Part shown: positions 1-11,686 of the stretch, one piece after another
Layout: every line of letters starts with the position of its first letter
Position numbering within the stretch: the stretch's first letter is position 1
From: Candidatus Accumulibacter sp. 66-26
Lineage (GTDB): Bacteria > Pseudomonadota > Gammaproteobacteria > Burkholderiales > Rhodocyclaceae
NCBI GenBank assembly: GCA_001897745.1
Contig: MKUH01000012.1
Location: 1 to 64,000 of the forward strand
Length of the DNA stretch: 64,000 bases
Direction: 5' to 3'
Notes under the pieces: generated by a model
Told to the model about the DNA's origin: nothing
The model's database searches: none
The model's input: only the letters and a program-made list of their open reading frames with translations
Translations under genes and position numbers: made by a program

Positions 1-112
1 CAACTCGTTGATTCTTACCGGCTTTTGAAACAAGCCGCATCAGCGAAGGGGCGAATTATACAGAGGTTTTACTCTTGGTCAACGTTTTTGCCGACTTTCT
101 TAAAACTTCTTT
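1..112. other. Intergenic start of window, no gene seen
   Basis: No reading frame or RNA gene is recognised here. The stretch is less GC-rich than the rest of the window and lies just beyond the 3' end of the minus-strand tRNA-Asn. No strong hairpin followed by a T tract was found. Confidence 0.5.
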
Positions 113-188
113 TGGCTCCCCGACCTGGGCTCGAACCAGGGACCTACGGATTAACAGTCCGGCGCTCTACCGACTGAGCTATCGGGGA
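113..188 (-). tRNA. tRNA-Asn (anticodon GTT)
   Basis: On the minus strand the sequence folds as a complete 76-nt tRNA. The acceptor strand TCCCCGA pairs with TCGGGGA. The D arm contains AGCTCAGTCGG, the anticodon loop is CTGTTAA with GTT at 153-155 (complement), and the T arm contains GGTTCGAGCC. The 3' end GCCA is encoded in the DNA. It decodes AAC and AAU as asparagine. The gene stands alone, with no other tRNA nearby. Confidence 0.97.
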
Positions 189-262
189 ATCAAGAGGCGC
201 GGATTATAGTGATGCGGCGCGCCCATGGCAAGGGGAACCGAACGAAAACCAAGGAGTACATA

Positions 263-598
263 ATGAAACGACTGTTCCTGGCCTTCCTGGTTTCGGCGGT
301 ACTTCATACCACCAACGCCGGTGCCGGTTACGCCGACAGCAACGCGGCGATCATGCAGGCGCGCAGCTGCGGAAGCTGGTTTGCCGATCGGCGCAGCCCG
401 GACGCCGCGCTGGGCAACACGGCGTGGATTGCCGGCTACCTGACCGGCGCCGGCGGCAAGGACCTCATGCGGGGGCTCGACCGCCAGGCGCTGGAACTCC
501 GGATGGACGACTACTGCCGGCGGAATCCCGGCTCGGATATCGAAAACGGCGCAGGGGAATTGCTACGGGAATTAAGGCGGCAGGCGGGCGGCCGCTGA
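263..598 (+). CDS. Small secreted protein of unknown function
   Basis: The product is 111 residues. The ATG at 263 is chosen because AAGGAG lies at 251-256, six bases upstream, and because the N-terminus then reads as a signal peptide (MKRLFLAFLVSAVL, cleavage probably near residue 20-25). The mature part has two cysteines (in a RSCGSWF segment and in a DDYCRRNP segment), probably forming one disulfide in the periplasm. The pattern of Cys-x2-Trp, a central W-x2-GYLTG segment and a late YC-x2-NP resembles small periplasmic proteins of the HdeA or Rap1a/Tai type. That resemblance is weak and no function is claimed. It stands alone, downstream of and divergent from the tRNA gene. Confidence 0.7.
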   Translation: MKRLFLAFLVSAVLHTTNAGAGYADSNAAIMQARSCGSWFADRRSPDAALGNTAWIAGYLTGAGGKDLMRGLDRQALELRMDDYCRRNPGSDIENGAGELLRELRRQAGGR

Positions 599-629
599 CG
601 CCCGCCTGCCGCGCCCATAACGTGGAGGA

Positions 630-1082
630 TCAGTGGCGGAAAAGCGGCAGCTTGGGCAGCTGCGGCCACTCAACGGCGTCGAGCATGTTCTTGACGACGA
701 GGCCGAGTTCGGTGTCGCCCTCGATCGAGAGCTCGCGGTTGAAGAACAGCGTGTCCGGATCTTCCTGCCGGGCCAGCAGTTGCAGGAAAGCCGAAAGATT
801 GGCGCGGAACGACAGATCGGGCGTATCCGGCGTGCTGAAGAGCGGGCGGAAGAAGCCGGCGCGGTAGGTAAAGCTCACCTTGCCACCGGTGTCGAGCACC
901 TCGACGAAGAAAGTACGGCCTTCGAGCAGTTCGAGACTGTCCTCCGGCAGCAGCTTCATCCTGGCCACGGCGTTGAGACCGGCGGTGAGCGCGACGGCGT
1001 GCGGCCACTGCGGCAGACGAACGCCGATCGCGGAAACGAAGGCCGGCAGCTGGAATCGGGGAATGCTGAACGCTTGCCTCAT
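630..1082 (-). CDS. ubiT: UbiT, SCP2-domain accessory factor for O2-independent ubiquinone synthesis
   Basis: The product is 150 residues, the usual size for UbiT (YhbT). It is almost entirely one SCP2 (sterol carrier) lipid-binding fold. The ATG at 1082 is one base after the ubiV stop, so translation is probably coupled. A longer frame to 1184 exists but would overlap ubiV and adds no family-like sequence. In E. coli, UbiT is needed with UbiU and UbiV for ubiquinone synthesis without oxygen, and is thought to hold the hydrophobic quinone intermediates. It is the last gene of a ubiU-ubiV-ubiT operon and so should follow the anaerobic promoter upstream of ubiU. Confidence 0.9.
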   Translation of the reverse strand: MRQAFSIPRFQLPAFVSAIGVRLPQWPHAVALTAGLNAVARMKLLPEDSLELLEGRTFFVEVLDTGGKVSFTYRAGFFRPLFSTPDTPDLSFRANLSAFLQLLARQEDPDTLFFNRELSIEGDTELGLVVKNMLDAVEWPQLPKLPLFRH

Positions 1083-1083
1083 A

Positions 1084-3004
<1,921 letters not shown>

Positions 3005-3040
3005 GGGGATAGCGTCGATGCGCGGAAACGAAAGTGGGGA

Positions 3041-3081
3041 AGTATAGCGAGGCGTTCTCCCAGCCTATTGATTTTGGTCAA
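3041..3081 (-). promoter_or_regulatory. Predicted FNR/Anr-activated promoter of ubiUVT
   Basis: The box TTGATTTTGGTCAA (3068-3081) matches the FNR consensus TTGAT-N4-ATCAA at nine of the ten defined bases. Read on the minus strand, TATACT (3046 down to 3041) is a good -10. A start about 7 bases further down (near 3034) puts the box centre at about -40.5, the place expected for a class II FNR-type activator (-41.5). The box overlaps the last codons and stop of the neighbouring gene. In E. coli the ubiUV promoter is FNR-activated, which fits. The transcription start itself is inferred. Confidence 0.8.
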
Positions 3082-3904
3082 GTTCCGGCGGAATTCCTTG
3101 CCCGGCCGCGCCCGCCGCGCGCAGCGCCCGCAGATAGCGCAGCCCGCGCGGCGCGCGGCTGCCATACCAGGAGACCATCTCCCCGTCGATCGTGTGCACG
3201 AGCTTGCCGGCCAGGCCGTCCATGGCGGCAACCTCCTCTACGTGCCGGGCCCGGAAGGGGTAGGGTTCGCTCGAGAGCAGGACGCGGGCGGCCGGCAGCG
3301 CGGCGGCCGGCAGTTCAACCTCGGGATAGCGCGCGGCGGCGTCCGCCGGCAGGGTGTCCCAGCCGGCGGCAGCGAGCATGCGCGAGATGTAGGTGCCGCG
3401 CGCGACGCTCATCCACGGCTGCCGCCAGATCAGGTAGAGCACGTCCTCGCGCGACAATGCGCCGACGGTCTCGGCGAGCGCCGCCCATTCGCGCTCGAAG
3501 TCGGCGCACAGCGCCTCGGCCGCGCTTTCGCGCCCGAAGACGCCGCCGAACAGGCGATACAGCGCGAGGTTGTCGCGCGGCGCGAGCGGATGGGTGACGA
3601 TCAGGTGCGGCACGAAGTCGGCGAGGCGTTCGACCTCCTCGCGCCGGTTCTCGTCGATATTGACCAGCACGTGCGTCGGCGCCAGCGCGCGCACCTTTTC
3701 GAGGTCGAAGCCCTTGGTGCCGCCGACCTTCGGGATGCCGCGCACGACGGCGCGCGGATGGATGCAGAAGCCGGTACGCCCGACCAGCGCGTCGGCCAGG
3801 CCGAGATCGACGACCAGCTCGCTCAGGCTGGGCACCAGCGAGACGATGCGCGGCGCGCCGGCGAAGCGGGCGTGCGGCTTGCCGAGGGCATCGAGCCATT
3901 GCAT
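3065..3904 (-). CDS. Cobalamin-binding-like protein (BtuF/FepB helical-backbone family)
   Basis: The product is 279 residues of the helical-backbone metal-receptor family, the fold of BtuF-type ABC transporter binding proteins. The N-terminal RIVSLVPSLSEL segment, the central THVLVNIDENR segment and the late YPFRARHVEEV segment are typical. There is no signal peptide from the ATG at 3904, and a longer start at 3961 would run into the divergent dehydrogenase gene. It may therefore act in the cytoplasm or be a non-transport relative, as is common for lone betaproteobacterial copies. No permease or ATPase gene is adjacent. The ligand is not known from sequence. Confidence 0.75.
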   Translation of the reverse strand: MQWLDALGKPHARFAGAPRIVSLVPSLSELVVDLGLADALVGRTGFCIHPRAVVRGIPKVGGTKGFDLEKVRALAPTHVLVNIDENRREEVERLADFVPHLIVTHPLAPRDNLALYRLFGGVFGRESAAEALCADFEREWAALAETVGALSREDVLYLIWRQPWMSVARGTYISRMLAAAGWDTLPADAAARYPEVELPAAALPAARVLLSSEPYPFRARHVEEVAAMDGLAGKLVHTIDGEMVSWYGSRAPRGLRYLRALRAAGAAGQGIPPELDQNQ

Positions 3905-3938
3905 GATGGTCGCTTCCACTACGAAAAAGGAGACAGCG

Positions 3939-4676
3939 ATGCTAACGCAGAAACTTGCCATCGTGACCGGCGCGGCGCGCGGTCTCGGCTACGCCGTGGC
4001 GCAGCAGTTGGCCGCGGCCGGCTGCAAGGTGCTGCTGGTCGGCCGCGACGCGGCGGCCATCGAAGCCGCCGCACGGCGCCTGCGCGAATCGGGAGCGGCG
4101 GGCGGCGCCGATGCCGTCGCGCACGTTGCCGACATCGCCGACGCCGGCAACGTCGCGGCCCTGGCCGCCCGCTTGCGCCGCGAGTTCGGGCGCGCCGACA
4201 TCCTCGTGAACAACGCCGGCGTTTTCCTCGAACCGCGCGATTTCTCCAATCCGCAAGGCGCCAGCGTCTTCGAGGTCGCCCCCGAACTCGTCGCCGCGAC
4301 CTGGAACACCAACGCGCTGGCGCCGCTGCGCCTGATCCAGGCGATCGTCCCGCTGATGCGCGAGAACGGCTGGGGACGCATCGTCAACGTCTCCTCGAGC
4401 ATGGGCCAGCTCGCCGAGATGGGCGGCTTCTGGCCCGGCTACCGCATGTCGAAGACGGCGCTCAACGCCCTCACCCACCTCGCCGCCAGCGAACTGAAGG
4501 GCAGCAACGTCAAGATCAACTCGGTCTGCCCCGGCTGGTGCAGCACCGAGATGGGCGGCCCGGAAGCCACGCGCACGCCCGAACAGGGCGCGGCGAGCAT
4601 CGCCTGGGCGGCCCTCCTGCCCGACGACGGGCCGAGCGGCGGCTTCTTCCGCGACGGCCAGCCGATCGACTGGTAG
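3939..4676 (+). CDS. Short-chain dehydrogenase/reductase
   Basis: The product is 245 residues of classical SDR fold. It has the cofactor glycine motif TGAARGLG at residues 10-17, NNAG in the centre, a catalytic serine in the VNVSSSMG segment, and YRMSK as the YxxxK pair. An arginine in the loop after the second strand (VGRDA) suggests NADP(H). The carbonyl-reductase-like ending (CPGWCSTEMGG) resembles SDRs that reduce carbonyls. The ATG at 3939 has AAAAAGGAGA upstream. It is divergent from the cobalamin-binding-like gene and converges on another SDR gene. The substrate is unknown. Confidence 0.85.
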   Translation: MLTQKLAIVTGAARGLGYAVAQQLAAAGCKVLLVGRDAAAIEAAARRLRESGAAGGADAVAHVADIADAGNVAALAARLRREFGRADILVNNAGVFLEPRDFSNPQGASVFEVAPELVAATWNTNALAPLRLIQAIVPLMRENGWGRIVNVSSSMGQLAEMGGFWPGYRMSKTALNALTHLAASELKGSNVKINSVCPGWCSTEMGGPEATRTPEQGAASIAWAALLPDDGPSGGFFRDGQPIDW

Positions 4677-4706
4677 GCCGGATCGCCCTCCCCGCCAGCA
4701 TTTCGC

Positions 4707-4728
4707 CCCGCCGCCAGACTGCGGCGGG
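4707..4728. terminator. GC-rich hairpin between convergent SDR genes
   Basis: CCCGCCGC (4707-4714) pairs with GCGGCGGG (4721-4728) around a 6-base loop. There is no T tract on either side, so it is at best a weak or protein-dependent bidirectional terminator for the two convergent genes. Confidence 0.35.
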
Positions 4729-4800
4729 CGGCGGCAGGGTCGGCACGCCGGGCCGGCGTCGCGGCGCCCATCCCGGCGGATCGACCCGGCCCTCTCGCGT

Positions 4801-5586
4801 CTAGACCGCCAGCCGGCGCGGCTTGCGCGGCGCCCGCGCGAACAGGCGGTCGTAAAGGGCGTTCGGCAGCACGCGCAGGAGCTTGGCGACGATTCCCATC
4901 TGCCAGGGGACGACGGCGTAGCTCGCGCCGCGCTCGATGACGCGGGCGAAACGACGCGCCGCTTCCGGCGCCGGCAGCAGGAAAGGCATGCGGTAGGGAT
5001 TGACGGCGGTCATCGGCGTTTCGATGTAGCCGGGACAGATCGTCACGACCTTGACGCCGGCGTCGCGCATTTCGAGGCGCAGGCTCTCGAGATAGGCGAT
5101 CGCCGCCGCCTTCGACGCGCTGTAGGCTTCGGCGCCCGGCAGGCCGCGGATGCCGGCGACCGAGGCGATGCCGACCAGGCGCCCGCCGCCGGCGCCGCGC
5201 ATGGCGTGGGCGAAGGGCGCGAAAGTGGCGGCCATGCCGAACACATTGACGTCGAAGACGCGGCGGATCGCCTCGAGATCCTCGCCGCCCTCGGTCAGCG
5301 TGCCGACGGAGACGCCGGCGTTGGCGATCACGATGTCCGGCACGCCGCAGCGCGCCATGAAATCCGCGCCGGCGGCCTGCAACCCCGGCGCGTCGGTGAC
5401 GTCGAGCGGATAGGTGAAGACGGCGCCCGCGCCAACCGCCGCCAGTTCCCCGGCCAACGTCTGCAAGGCTTCGGCGCGCCGCGCCAGCAGCCCGAGACGG
5501 GCGCCGCGCGCCGCGTAGAAGAGCGCCAGCGCGCGGCCGATGCCCGACGACGCGCCGGTGATGAACACTATCCGGGAACCCTGCAC
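4801..5586 (-). CDS. Short-chain dehydrogenase, DltE/YqjQ-like
   Basis: The product is 261 residues and starts from GTG at 5586 with GGAGG a few bases upstream. The SDR motifs are TGASSGIG near residue 10, ANAG in the centre, a serine in the GIASVAG segment, and YSASK as the active-site YxxxK. The extended C-terminus (about 60 residues past the core, with LRVLPNALYDRLF) is typical of membrane-associated fatty-acyl or lipid-type SDRs. It is divergent from no gene, lies downstream of dsbA on the same strand, and converges on the preceding SDR. The substrate is not identified. Confidence 0.85.
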   Translation of the reverse strand: MQGSRIVFITGASSGIGRALALFYAARGARLGLLARRAEALQTLAGELAAVGAGAVFTYPLDVTDAPGLQAAGADFMARCGVPDIVIANAGVSVGTLTEGGEDLEAIRRVFDVNVFGMAATFAPFAHAMRGAGGGRLVGIASVAGIRGLPGAEAYSASKAAAIAYLESLRLEMRDAGVKVVTICPGYIETPMTAVNPYRMPFLLPAPEAARRFARVIERGASYAVVPWQMGIVAKLLRVLPNALYDRLFARAPRKPRRLAV

Positions 5587-5602
5587 AAAACCTCCGCCAA
5601 TG

Positions 5603-5634
5603 AAAATCGCCCGGCGCGAACGCAGCGGGCGATT
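5603..5634 (-). terminator. Terminator-like hairpin after dsbA
   Basis: AATCGCCC (5605-5612) pairs with GGGCGATT (5627-5634). Read on the minus strand, the stem sits about 30 bases past the dsbA stop and runs into TTTTCA, so it is a plausible intrinsic terminator of dsbA, although the T tract is short. Confidence 0.55.
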
Positions 5635-5662
5635 GCGGGTGGAACGAACGCCGGGACGGCGC

Positions 5663-6313
5663 TTACTTCTTCTTGCCGCGCTCGATGCGCACCTTGTCGA
5701 TCACCTTGTCGGTGAGGGCGACGAGGTCTTCGAAACCGCGGGTTTCCTTGCCGGTCACCAGATACTTGCCATCGACGGCGAGCGCCGGCACGCCCTGGAT
5801 CTTGAACGCCTGCGCCATCTGGTCGGCGCGCTTGACCTTGCTGATCACGCCGAAGGAGTTGTAGGCGTCGGTGAACTTCTTGACGTCCAGACCCTGGTTG
5901 CCGATCCACTCGATGACGCTCTTGTCGTCGTACAGGCGCAGGCCCTTGGCGTGCAGCGCGTAGAAGACGGCGCTGTCGAGGCGCGCCAGATCGCCGGTCA
6001 GCTCCAGCGCGTAGTAGAGCTTGCTCAGCGCGGCCCACTGCGAACGGCCGAAGGAGACCGGAACGCGCTTGAAGACGACGTCGGCCGGCAGGTTGGCCGA
6101 CCACTTGCTGACCGTCGGATGGAATTCGCTGCAATGCGGGCAGCCGTAGGAAAAGAACTCGACGACTTCAATCTTGGCCGGGGTGTCGGTCGCCTGCGCC
6201 GGCTCGATCGGCACGTAGTCGCGGCCGACGGCCAGTTGGGCATGCGCCGGCAGGGCGGCAGCGAACAGCGCAAGGGCGGCGGCGGCAAGCCAGCCGGTGA
6301 AGCGTTTCTGCAT
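5663..6313 (-). CDS. dsbA: DsbA-type periplasmic thiol:disulfide oxidoreductase
   Basis: The product is 216 residues. A signal peptide spans about residues 1-25 (cleavage after PAHA), followed by a thioredoxin fold with an inserted helical domain. The active site is CPHC at residues 58-61, the E. coli DsbA dipeptide, in an FFSYGCPHC context. The cis-proline loop is in the IQGVPALAV segment. It oxidises cysteine pairs of exported proteins. The ATG at 6313 is preferred to one at 6319 because AAGGAG directly abuts the latter. It follows the SPOR-domain gene by about 20 bases and is probably cotranscribed with it and argS. Confidence 0.93.
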   Translation of the reverse strand: MQKRFTGWLAAAALALFAAALPAHAQLAVGRDYVPIEPAQATDTPAKIEVVEFFSYGCPHCSEFHPTVSKWSANLPADVVFKRVPVSFGRSQWAALSKLYYALELTGDLARLDSAVFYALHAKGLRLYDDKSVIEWIGNQGLDVKKFTDAYNSFGVISKVKRADQMAQAFKIQGVPALAVDGKYLVTGKETRGFEDLVALTDKVIDKVRIERGKKK

Positions 6314-6332
6314 GGTCATCTCCTTGGTTTTC

Positions 6333-6983
6333 TCAGTCTTTCTTGACTACGTTGGCTTCGACGCCCTGCTTGGCCAGATCGGCGCGCAGCCGGTTGACGT
6401 CGTCCATCTTGCTGAACGGGCCAAGGCGCACGCGGAACCACACCTTGTCCTGCACCATCACCTGCTGGATCGTCGCCTCGGCGCCGAGCATCGCCAGCTT
6501 GGCCTTCTGGTTGTCGGCGTCGCCCGCATTCTGGAAGGAACCGGCCTGCAGGTAAAGCGGCTCCTTGAGCGCGCCTTCCTTCGCATCCTTGGCGTCCTTG
6601 CCCTTCGCGTCGGCGGCCTTGGGCTCGGCCGGTTTCGGATCGGGGATCGCCTCGGCGTTGCCGGGCAGTATCTTGTAGAAATCGAAGCGCGGCTTGTCGC
6701 CGCCCTGCGGAATCGGGTCGCCCGGCTTGCCGGGCAGGGCGGCCGGCATCGGCGGCTGCGCCGCCGGCGTTTTCGCCGCCTCGGGCTTGGCGCCGTTGGC
6801 CGGCGCAACCGGCTGCTGCTTGGTGGTGAAGGGCATCGGCGTCTTGTTGATGTACCAGACGACGGCGGCGGCGCCGAGCACGCCGATCACCAGACCGATG
6901 AACAGACCGAGGAAGGTGCCGCCGCCCGACTTCTTCCTGGCGGCGGGCTTGCTCTGTCGGCGCGGTTTCATGTCACGACTCAT
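6333..6983 (-). CDS. SPOR-domain cell-envelope protein (FtsN-like architecture)
   Basis: The product is 216 residues. A basic cytoplasmic tail comes first, then one membrane helix (about residues 22-44), then a long Pro/Ala/Lys-rich periplasmic linker, and a C-terminal SPOR domain (about 140-216, with YLQAGSFQNAGDADNQKAKL and VRLGPFSKMDD). SPOR domains bind peptidoglycan strands lacking stem peptides at the division septum. The layout is that of FtsN, but the essential FtsN motif cannot be judged by eye. It lies between argS and dsbA on the same strand, a common betaproteobacterial arrangement. Confidence 0.85.
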   Translation of the reverse strand: MSRDMKPRRQSKPAARKKSGGGTFLGLFIGLVIGVLGAAAVVWYINKTPMPFTTKQQPVAPANGAKPEAAKTPAAQPPMPAALPGKPGDPIPQGGDKPRFDFYKILPGNAEAIPDPKPAEPKAADAKGKDAKDAKEGALKEPLYLQAGSFQNAGDADNQKAKLAMLGAEATIQQVMVQDKVWFRVRLGPFSKMDDVNRLRADLAKQGVEANVVKKD

Positions 6984-6996
6984 GGGTATCCCTTGA

Positions 6997-8769
6997 TTAC
7001 ATCGATTGCGGGCAGCTGACGCCGAGGATCGCCATGCCGTTGCGGATCACCTGGCGCACGGCGGCGGCCAGCGCGACGCGCGCGTCCTTCAGCGCGCCAT
7101 CGTCGACCAACATGCGCTCGGCGTTGTAGTAGCTGTGGAACTCGGCGGCCAGATCCTTCAGGTAGAAGGCGATGGCATGCGGCGCCAGGTCGTCGGCGGC
7201 GGCCTCGACGACTTCCGGAAATTCGCCGATCTTGGCCGCCAGCGCGAGTTCGCGCGGATTGTCGAGGCGCGCCAGCGCGGCCTGCCCGAGGACCGCTTCG
7301 TCGCCGCCTGCGGCGGTCCACTGCGCGAGCACCGAACAGACGCGGGCGTGCGCGTACTGGATGTAATAGACCGGGTTCTCGTTCGACTGGCTCTTCGCGA
7401 GGTCGAGGTCGAAGTCGAGATGTTGGTCGGACTTGCGCAGCACGTAGAAGAAGCGGCAGGCGTCGTTGCCGACCTCGCGGCGCAGGTCGCGCAGCGTCAC
7501 GAAATCGCCCGAGCGCGTGGACATCGACGCCTTCTGGCCGTCGCGGTAGAGCACGGCGAACTGGACCAGCGCCACGTCGAGCACTTCCGGCGCGAGGCCG
7601 AGCGCGGCGATCGCGCCCTTGACGCGCGGGATGTAGCCGTGGTGGTCGGCGCCCCAGATGTTGATGATGCGCTCGAAGCCGCGCTCGTACTTGTTCAGGT
7701 GGTAGGCAATGTCCGACGCGAAATAGGTGTACAGGCCGTTCTCGCGCTGCACGACGCGATCTTTCTCGTCGCCGAAATCGGTCGACTTGAACCACTTGGC
7801 GCCATCCTGCACGTAGAGGTGGCCGGCCTGTTCCAGGCGCTCGACGCAGCGCGCGACGAGGCCGGTGTCGAACAGCGACTTCTCGGAAAACCAGACGTCG
7901 AAGTGCACGCCGAACTCTTCGAGGTCGTCGCGCCCGTCGGCCAGCTGCTCGGTCAGCGCGTGGCCGTGCACGTACGCCCAGTCGCTGCCGAGCAGGTCCT
8001 TGGCGTTCACGATCAGCGCGTCGAGGTGCAGTTCGCGCTGCTGCTTGGCGGCATCGTCGGCGCGCTCGCGCTCGGGCAGGCCGGGCGTGTTGGCGAGCAC
8101 GGCGGCGGCCGGGCGCAGGTATTTGTCGCCGTGCGCGCGGCGCATCTGCTGCGCCATCTCGCGCACGTAGTCGCCCTGGTAGCCGTTCGGCGGGAAGGGC
8201 ACGTCCTCGCCCCAGGTCTCGAGGTAGCGCAGCCAGGTCGACAGGCCGAGGATGTCCATCTGGCGGCCGGCGTCATTGACGTAGTACTCGCGCGTCACGT
8301 CCCAGCCGGCGTAGGCGAGCAGGCTGGAAAGCGAGGCGCCGTAGGCCGCGCCGCGGCCGTGGCCTACGTGCAGCGGGCCGGTCGGGTTGGCCGAGACGAA
8401 CTCGACCTGCACCTTCTTGCCGCCGCCGGCCGACGAGCGGCCGAAAGTCTCGCCCTGCGCCAGCACGCCGCGCACGACTTCGAGCTTGGCCGCCGACGGC
8501 AGGTGGAAATTGATGAAGCCGGCGCCGGCGATCTCGACCTTGGTGACGAAGGGCGAAGCGGGAATTTCCGAGAGCAGCAGCTGCGCGAGCTCGCGCGGGT
8601 TGCGCTTCATGGCGCGCGCCAGCTGCATCGCCAGATTGCAGGAAAAATCGCCGTGCGCCGCCTGTTTCGGGCGCTCCAGGGCGATTGCCGCGCCGGCCTC
8701 GGCCGGGGCGACGCTGGCCAGCGCGGCGCGCATCAGATCGGCGAGGTGGGCTTTGATGTCGTGACTCAT
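6997..8769 (-). CDS. argS: Arginyl-tRNA synthetase
   Basis: The product is 590 residues from the ATG at 8769. Class I signature: the HIGH motif appears as HVGHGRG (about residues 128-134) in the PTGPLHVGHGRGAAYG segment. The KMSKS loop is the degenerate KASMSTRSG form usual for proteobacterial ArgS. The N-terminal Add-1 domain and the C-terminal anticodon-binding domain (from about residue 470) are both present. It charges tRNA-Arg in the cytoplasm. A longer frame to 8877 is ignored because it would cross the promoter region shared with ubiB. It is followed at 13 bases by the SPOR-domain gene. Confidence 0.97.
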   Translation of the reverse strand: MSHDIKAHLADLMRAALASVAPAEAGAAIALERPKQAAHGDFSCNLAMQLARAMKRNPRELAQLLLSEIPASPFVTKVEIAGAGFINFHLPSAAKLEVVRGVLAQGETFGRSSAGGGKKVQVEFVSANPTGPLHVGHGRGAAYGASLSSLLAYAGWDVTREYYVNDAGRQMDILGLSTWLRYLETWGEDVPFPPNGYQGDYVREMAQQMRRAHGDKYLRPAAAVLANTPGLPERERADDAAKQQRELHLDALIVNAKDLLGSDWAYVHGHALTEQLADGRDDLEEFGVHFDVWFSEKSLFDTGLVARCVERLEQAGHLYVQDGAKWFKSTDFGDEKDRVVQRENGLYTYFASDIAYHLNKYERGFERIINIWGADHHGYIPRVKGAIAALGLAPEVLDVALVQFAVLYRDGQKASMSTRSGDFVTLRDLRREVGNDACRFFYVLRKSDQHLDFDLDLAKSQSNENPVYYIQYAHARVCSVLAQWTAAGGDEAVLGQAALARLDNPRELALAAKIGEFPEVVEAAADDLAPHAIAFYLKDLAAEFHSYYNAERMLVDDGALKDARVALAAAVRQVIRNGMAILGVSCPQSM

Positions 8770-8971
8770 GGGGAGGCGGAATCTTGTAAGTGGGGCAAGG
8801 CGGCGATTATACGGTGCACGGACTGGGGGCGGCGAATTACCCCGGACGCGGATAGCGACGTAAATGCGGAGACGCAAACGCGGGCGCCGCCATCAACGCA
8901 CCGCGCCGGGCGCCCGGCACGGTCATTTGTGTGTAAACTCGCCGCTTCCCCGCTAAACCAGCCCGATCATC

Positions 8972-10504
8972 GTGCGTCTTCTCCGCCTCGCCAAAATCCT
9001 CCGCGTTTCGAGCCGCTACGGCCTCGACGAGATGATCCTCGAACACGAACCGAGCGGGCGGCTGGCGGCGCTGTCGCGCGTCTTCCATTTCTGGCGGCGT
9101 TTCGACGAACCGCCGGCGGTGCGTCTGCGCCTGGCGCTCGAAGCGCTCGGGCCGATCTTCGTCAAGTTCGGGCAGGTGCTGTCCACCCGCCGCGACCTGC
9201 TGCCGCCCGAACTGGCCGACGAACTCGCCAAGCTGCAGGACCGCGTCCCGCCCTTCTCGTCCGAACTCGCGCTGGCGCAGGTCGCAGCCGCCTACGGCCG
9301 GCCGGCGAGCGAGGTGTTCGCCGAGTTCGACGCGACGCCGGTGGCCAGCGCGTCGATCGCGCAGGTGCACTTCGCCCGGCTGCGCCCGGAAGACGGCGGG
9401 CACGAAGTCGCGGTGAAAATCCTGCGCCCGGACATGCGCGCGGTCATCGCGCACGATCTCGCGCTGCTCGACACGCTCGCCGGCCTGCTCGAAAGGGTCT
9501 GGTCGGACGGCAAGCGCCTGAAGCCGCGCGAAGTCGTCGCCGAGTTCGCCAAGTATCTCTACGACGAGCTCGACCTGATGCGCGAGGCGGCCAACTGCTC
9601 GCAGCTGCGCCGCAACTTCACCGGCTCGAAGCTGCTGCAGGTGCCCGAGGTGTACTGGGACCACTGCACGACGACGGTGATGGTCATGGAGCGCATGCAG
9701 GGCCTGCCGATCAGCCAGAAGGACGCGCTGGTCGAGGCCGGCGTCGACCTTGCGGCGCTCTCGCGCGCCGGCGTCGAGATCTTCTTCACGCAGGTCTTCC
9801 GCGACGGCTTCTTCCACGCCGACATGCACCCGGGCAACATCTTCGTCGCCATCGATCCAGCCAACCACGGCAAGTACATCGCGCTCGACTTCGGCATCGT
9901 CGGCACGCTGACCGACGTCGACAAGAACTACCTGGCGCAGAACTTCCTCGCCTTCTTCCAGCGCGACTACAAGCGCGTCGCGCAGGCGCACATCGAGGCC
10001 GGCTGGGCGCCGGCCGACACGCGCGTCGACGAGTTCGAGGCGGCGATCCGCGCCGTCTGCGAGCCGATCTTCGACCGCCCGCTGCGCGAGATCTCCTTCG
10101 GCCGCGTGCTGCTGCGCCTGTTCCAGACCTCGCGCCGCTTCAACGTCGAGATCCAGCCGCAGCTCGTCATGCTGCAGAAGACGCTGCTCAACATCGAAGG
10201 CCTCGGCCGCCAGCTCGACCCCGACCTCGATCTGTGGAAGACGGCCAAGCCCTTCCTCGAACGCTGGATGGGCGAGCAGCTCGGCCAGCGCGCCTTCCTC
10301 AACGGCCTCAAGCTCGAAGCGCCGCACTGGGCGCGCACGCTGCCGCAGCTGCCGCGCCTCGTGCATCAGGCGCTGGCCCGCCCGCTGGCGCCCGACAACA
10401 GCGCGCTGCTTGCCGAAATCGCCGGCGCACAGCGCCGGCAGAACCGCCTACTCGGCCTGATCGCGCTGCTCCTCGCCGCGCTGATCGCCAGCCAACACCT
10501 ATAA
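8972..10504 (+). CDS. ubiB: UbiB, ubiquinone biosynthesis kinase-like ATPase
   Basis: The product is 510 residues from a GTG start. Atypical protein-kinase-like (ABC1/ADCK) features are visible: [16 protein letters not shown] (KxGQ motif near residues 65-68), an alanine-rich ASASIAQVH loop in place of the glycine loop, EVAVKILRP with the ATP lysine, [12 protein letters not shown], and DFGIVG for the metal site. One or two C-terminal membrane helices end the protein ([16 protein letters not shown]). UbiB is needed for ubiquinone synthesis, probably moving lipid intermediates at the inner membrane. It is divergent from argS, with about 200 bases between. Together with ubiUVT, both quinone routes touch this window. 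Confidence 0.94.
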   Translation: MRLLRLAKILRVSSRYGLDEMILEHEPSGRLAALSRVFHFWRRFDEPPAVRLRLALEALGPIFVKFGQVLSTRRDLLPPELADELAKLQDRVPPFSSELALAQVAAAYGRPASEVFAEFDATPVASASIAQVHFARLRPEDGGHEVAVKILRPDMRAVIAHDLALLDTLAGLLERVWSDGKRLKPREVVAEFAKYLYDELDLMREAANCSQLRRNFTGSKLLQVPEVYWDHCTTTVMVMERMQGLPISQKDALVEAGVDLAALSRAGVEIFFTQVFRDGFFHADMHPGNIFVAIDPANHGKYIALDFGIVGTLTDVDKNYLAQNFLAFFQRDYKRVAQAHIEAGWAPADTRVDEFEAAIRAVCEPIFDRPLREISFGRVLLRLFQTSRRFNVEIQPQLVMLQKTLLNIEGLGRQLDPDLDLWKTAKPFLERWMGEQLGQRAFLNGLKLEAPHWARTLPQLPRLVHQALARPLAPDNSALLAEIAGAQRRQNRLLGLIALLLAALIASQHL

Positions 10505-10523
10505 AAGTCCAGGGAGAATCGTC

Positions 10524-11648
<1,125 letters not shown>

Positions 11649-11686
11649 GCCGCGCGAGATGGCGGGGTAGCCGTGGCCTCGCGGCC

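Noticed and set aside
6997-8769. Missing canonical KMSKS in argS as a sign of inactivity
   Set aside because: A degenerate KMSKS loop is normal for proteobacterial arginyl-tRNA synthetases.
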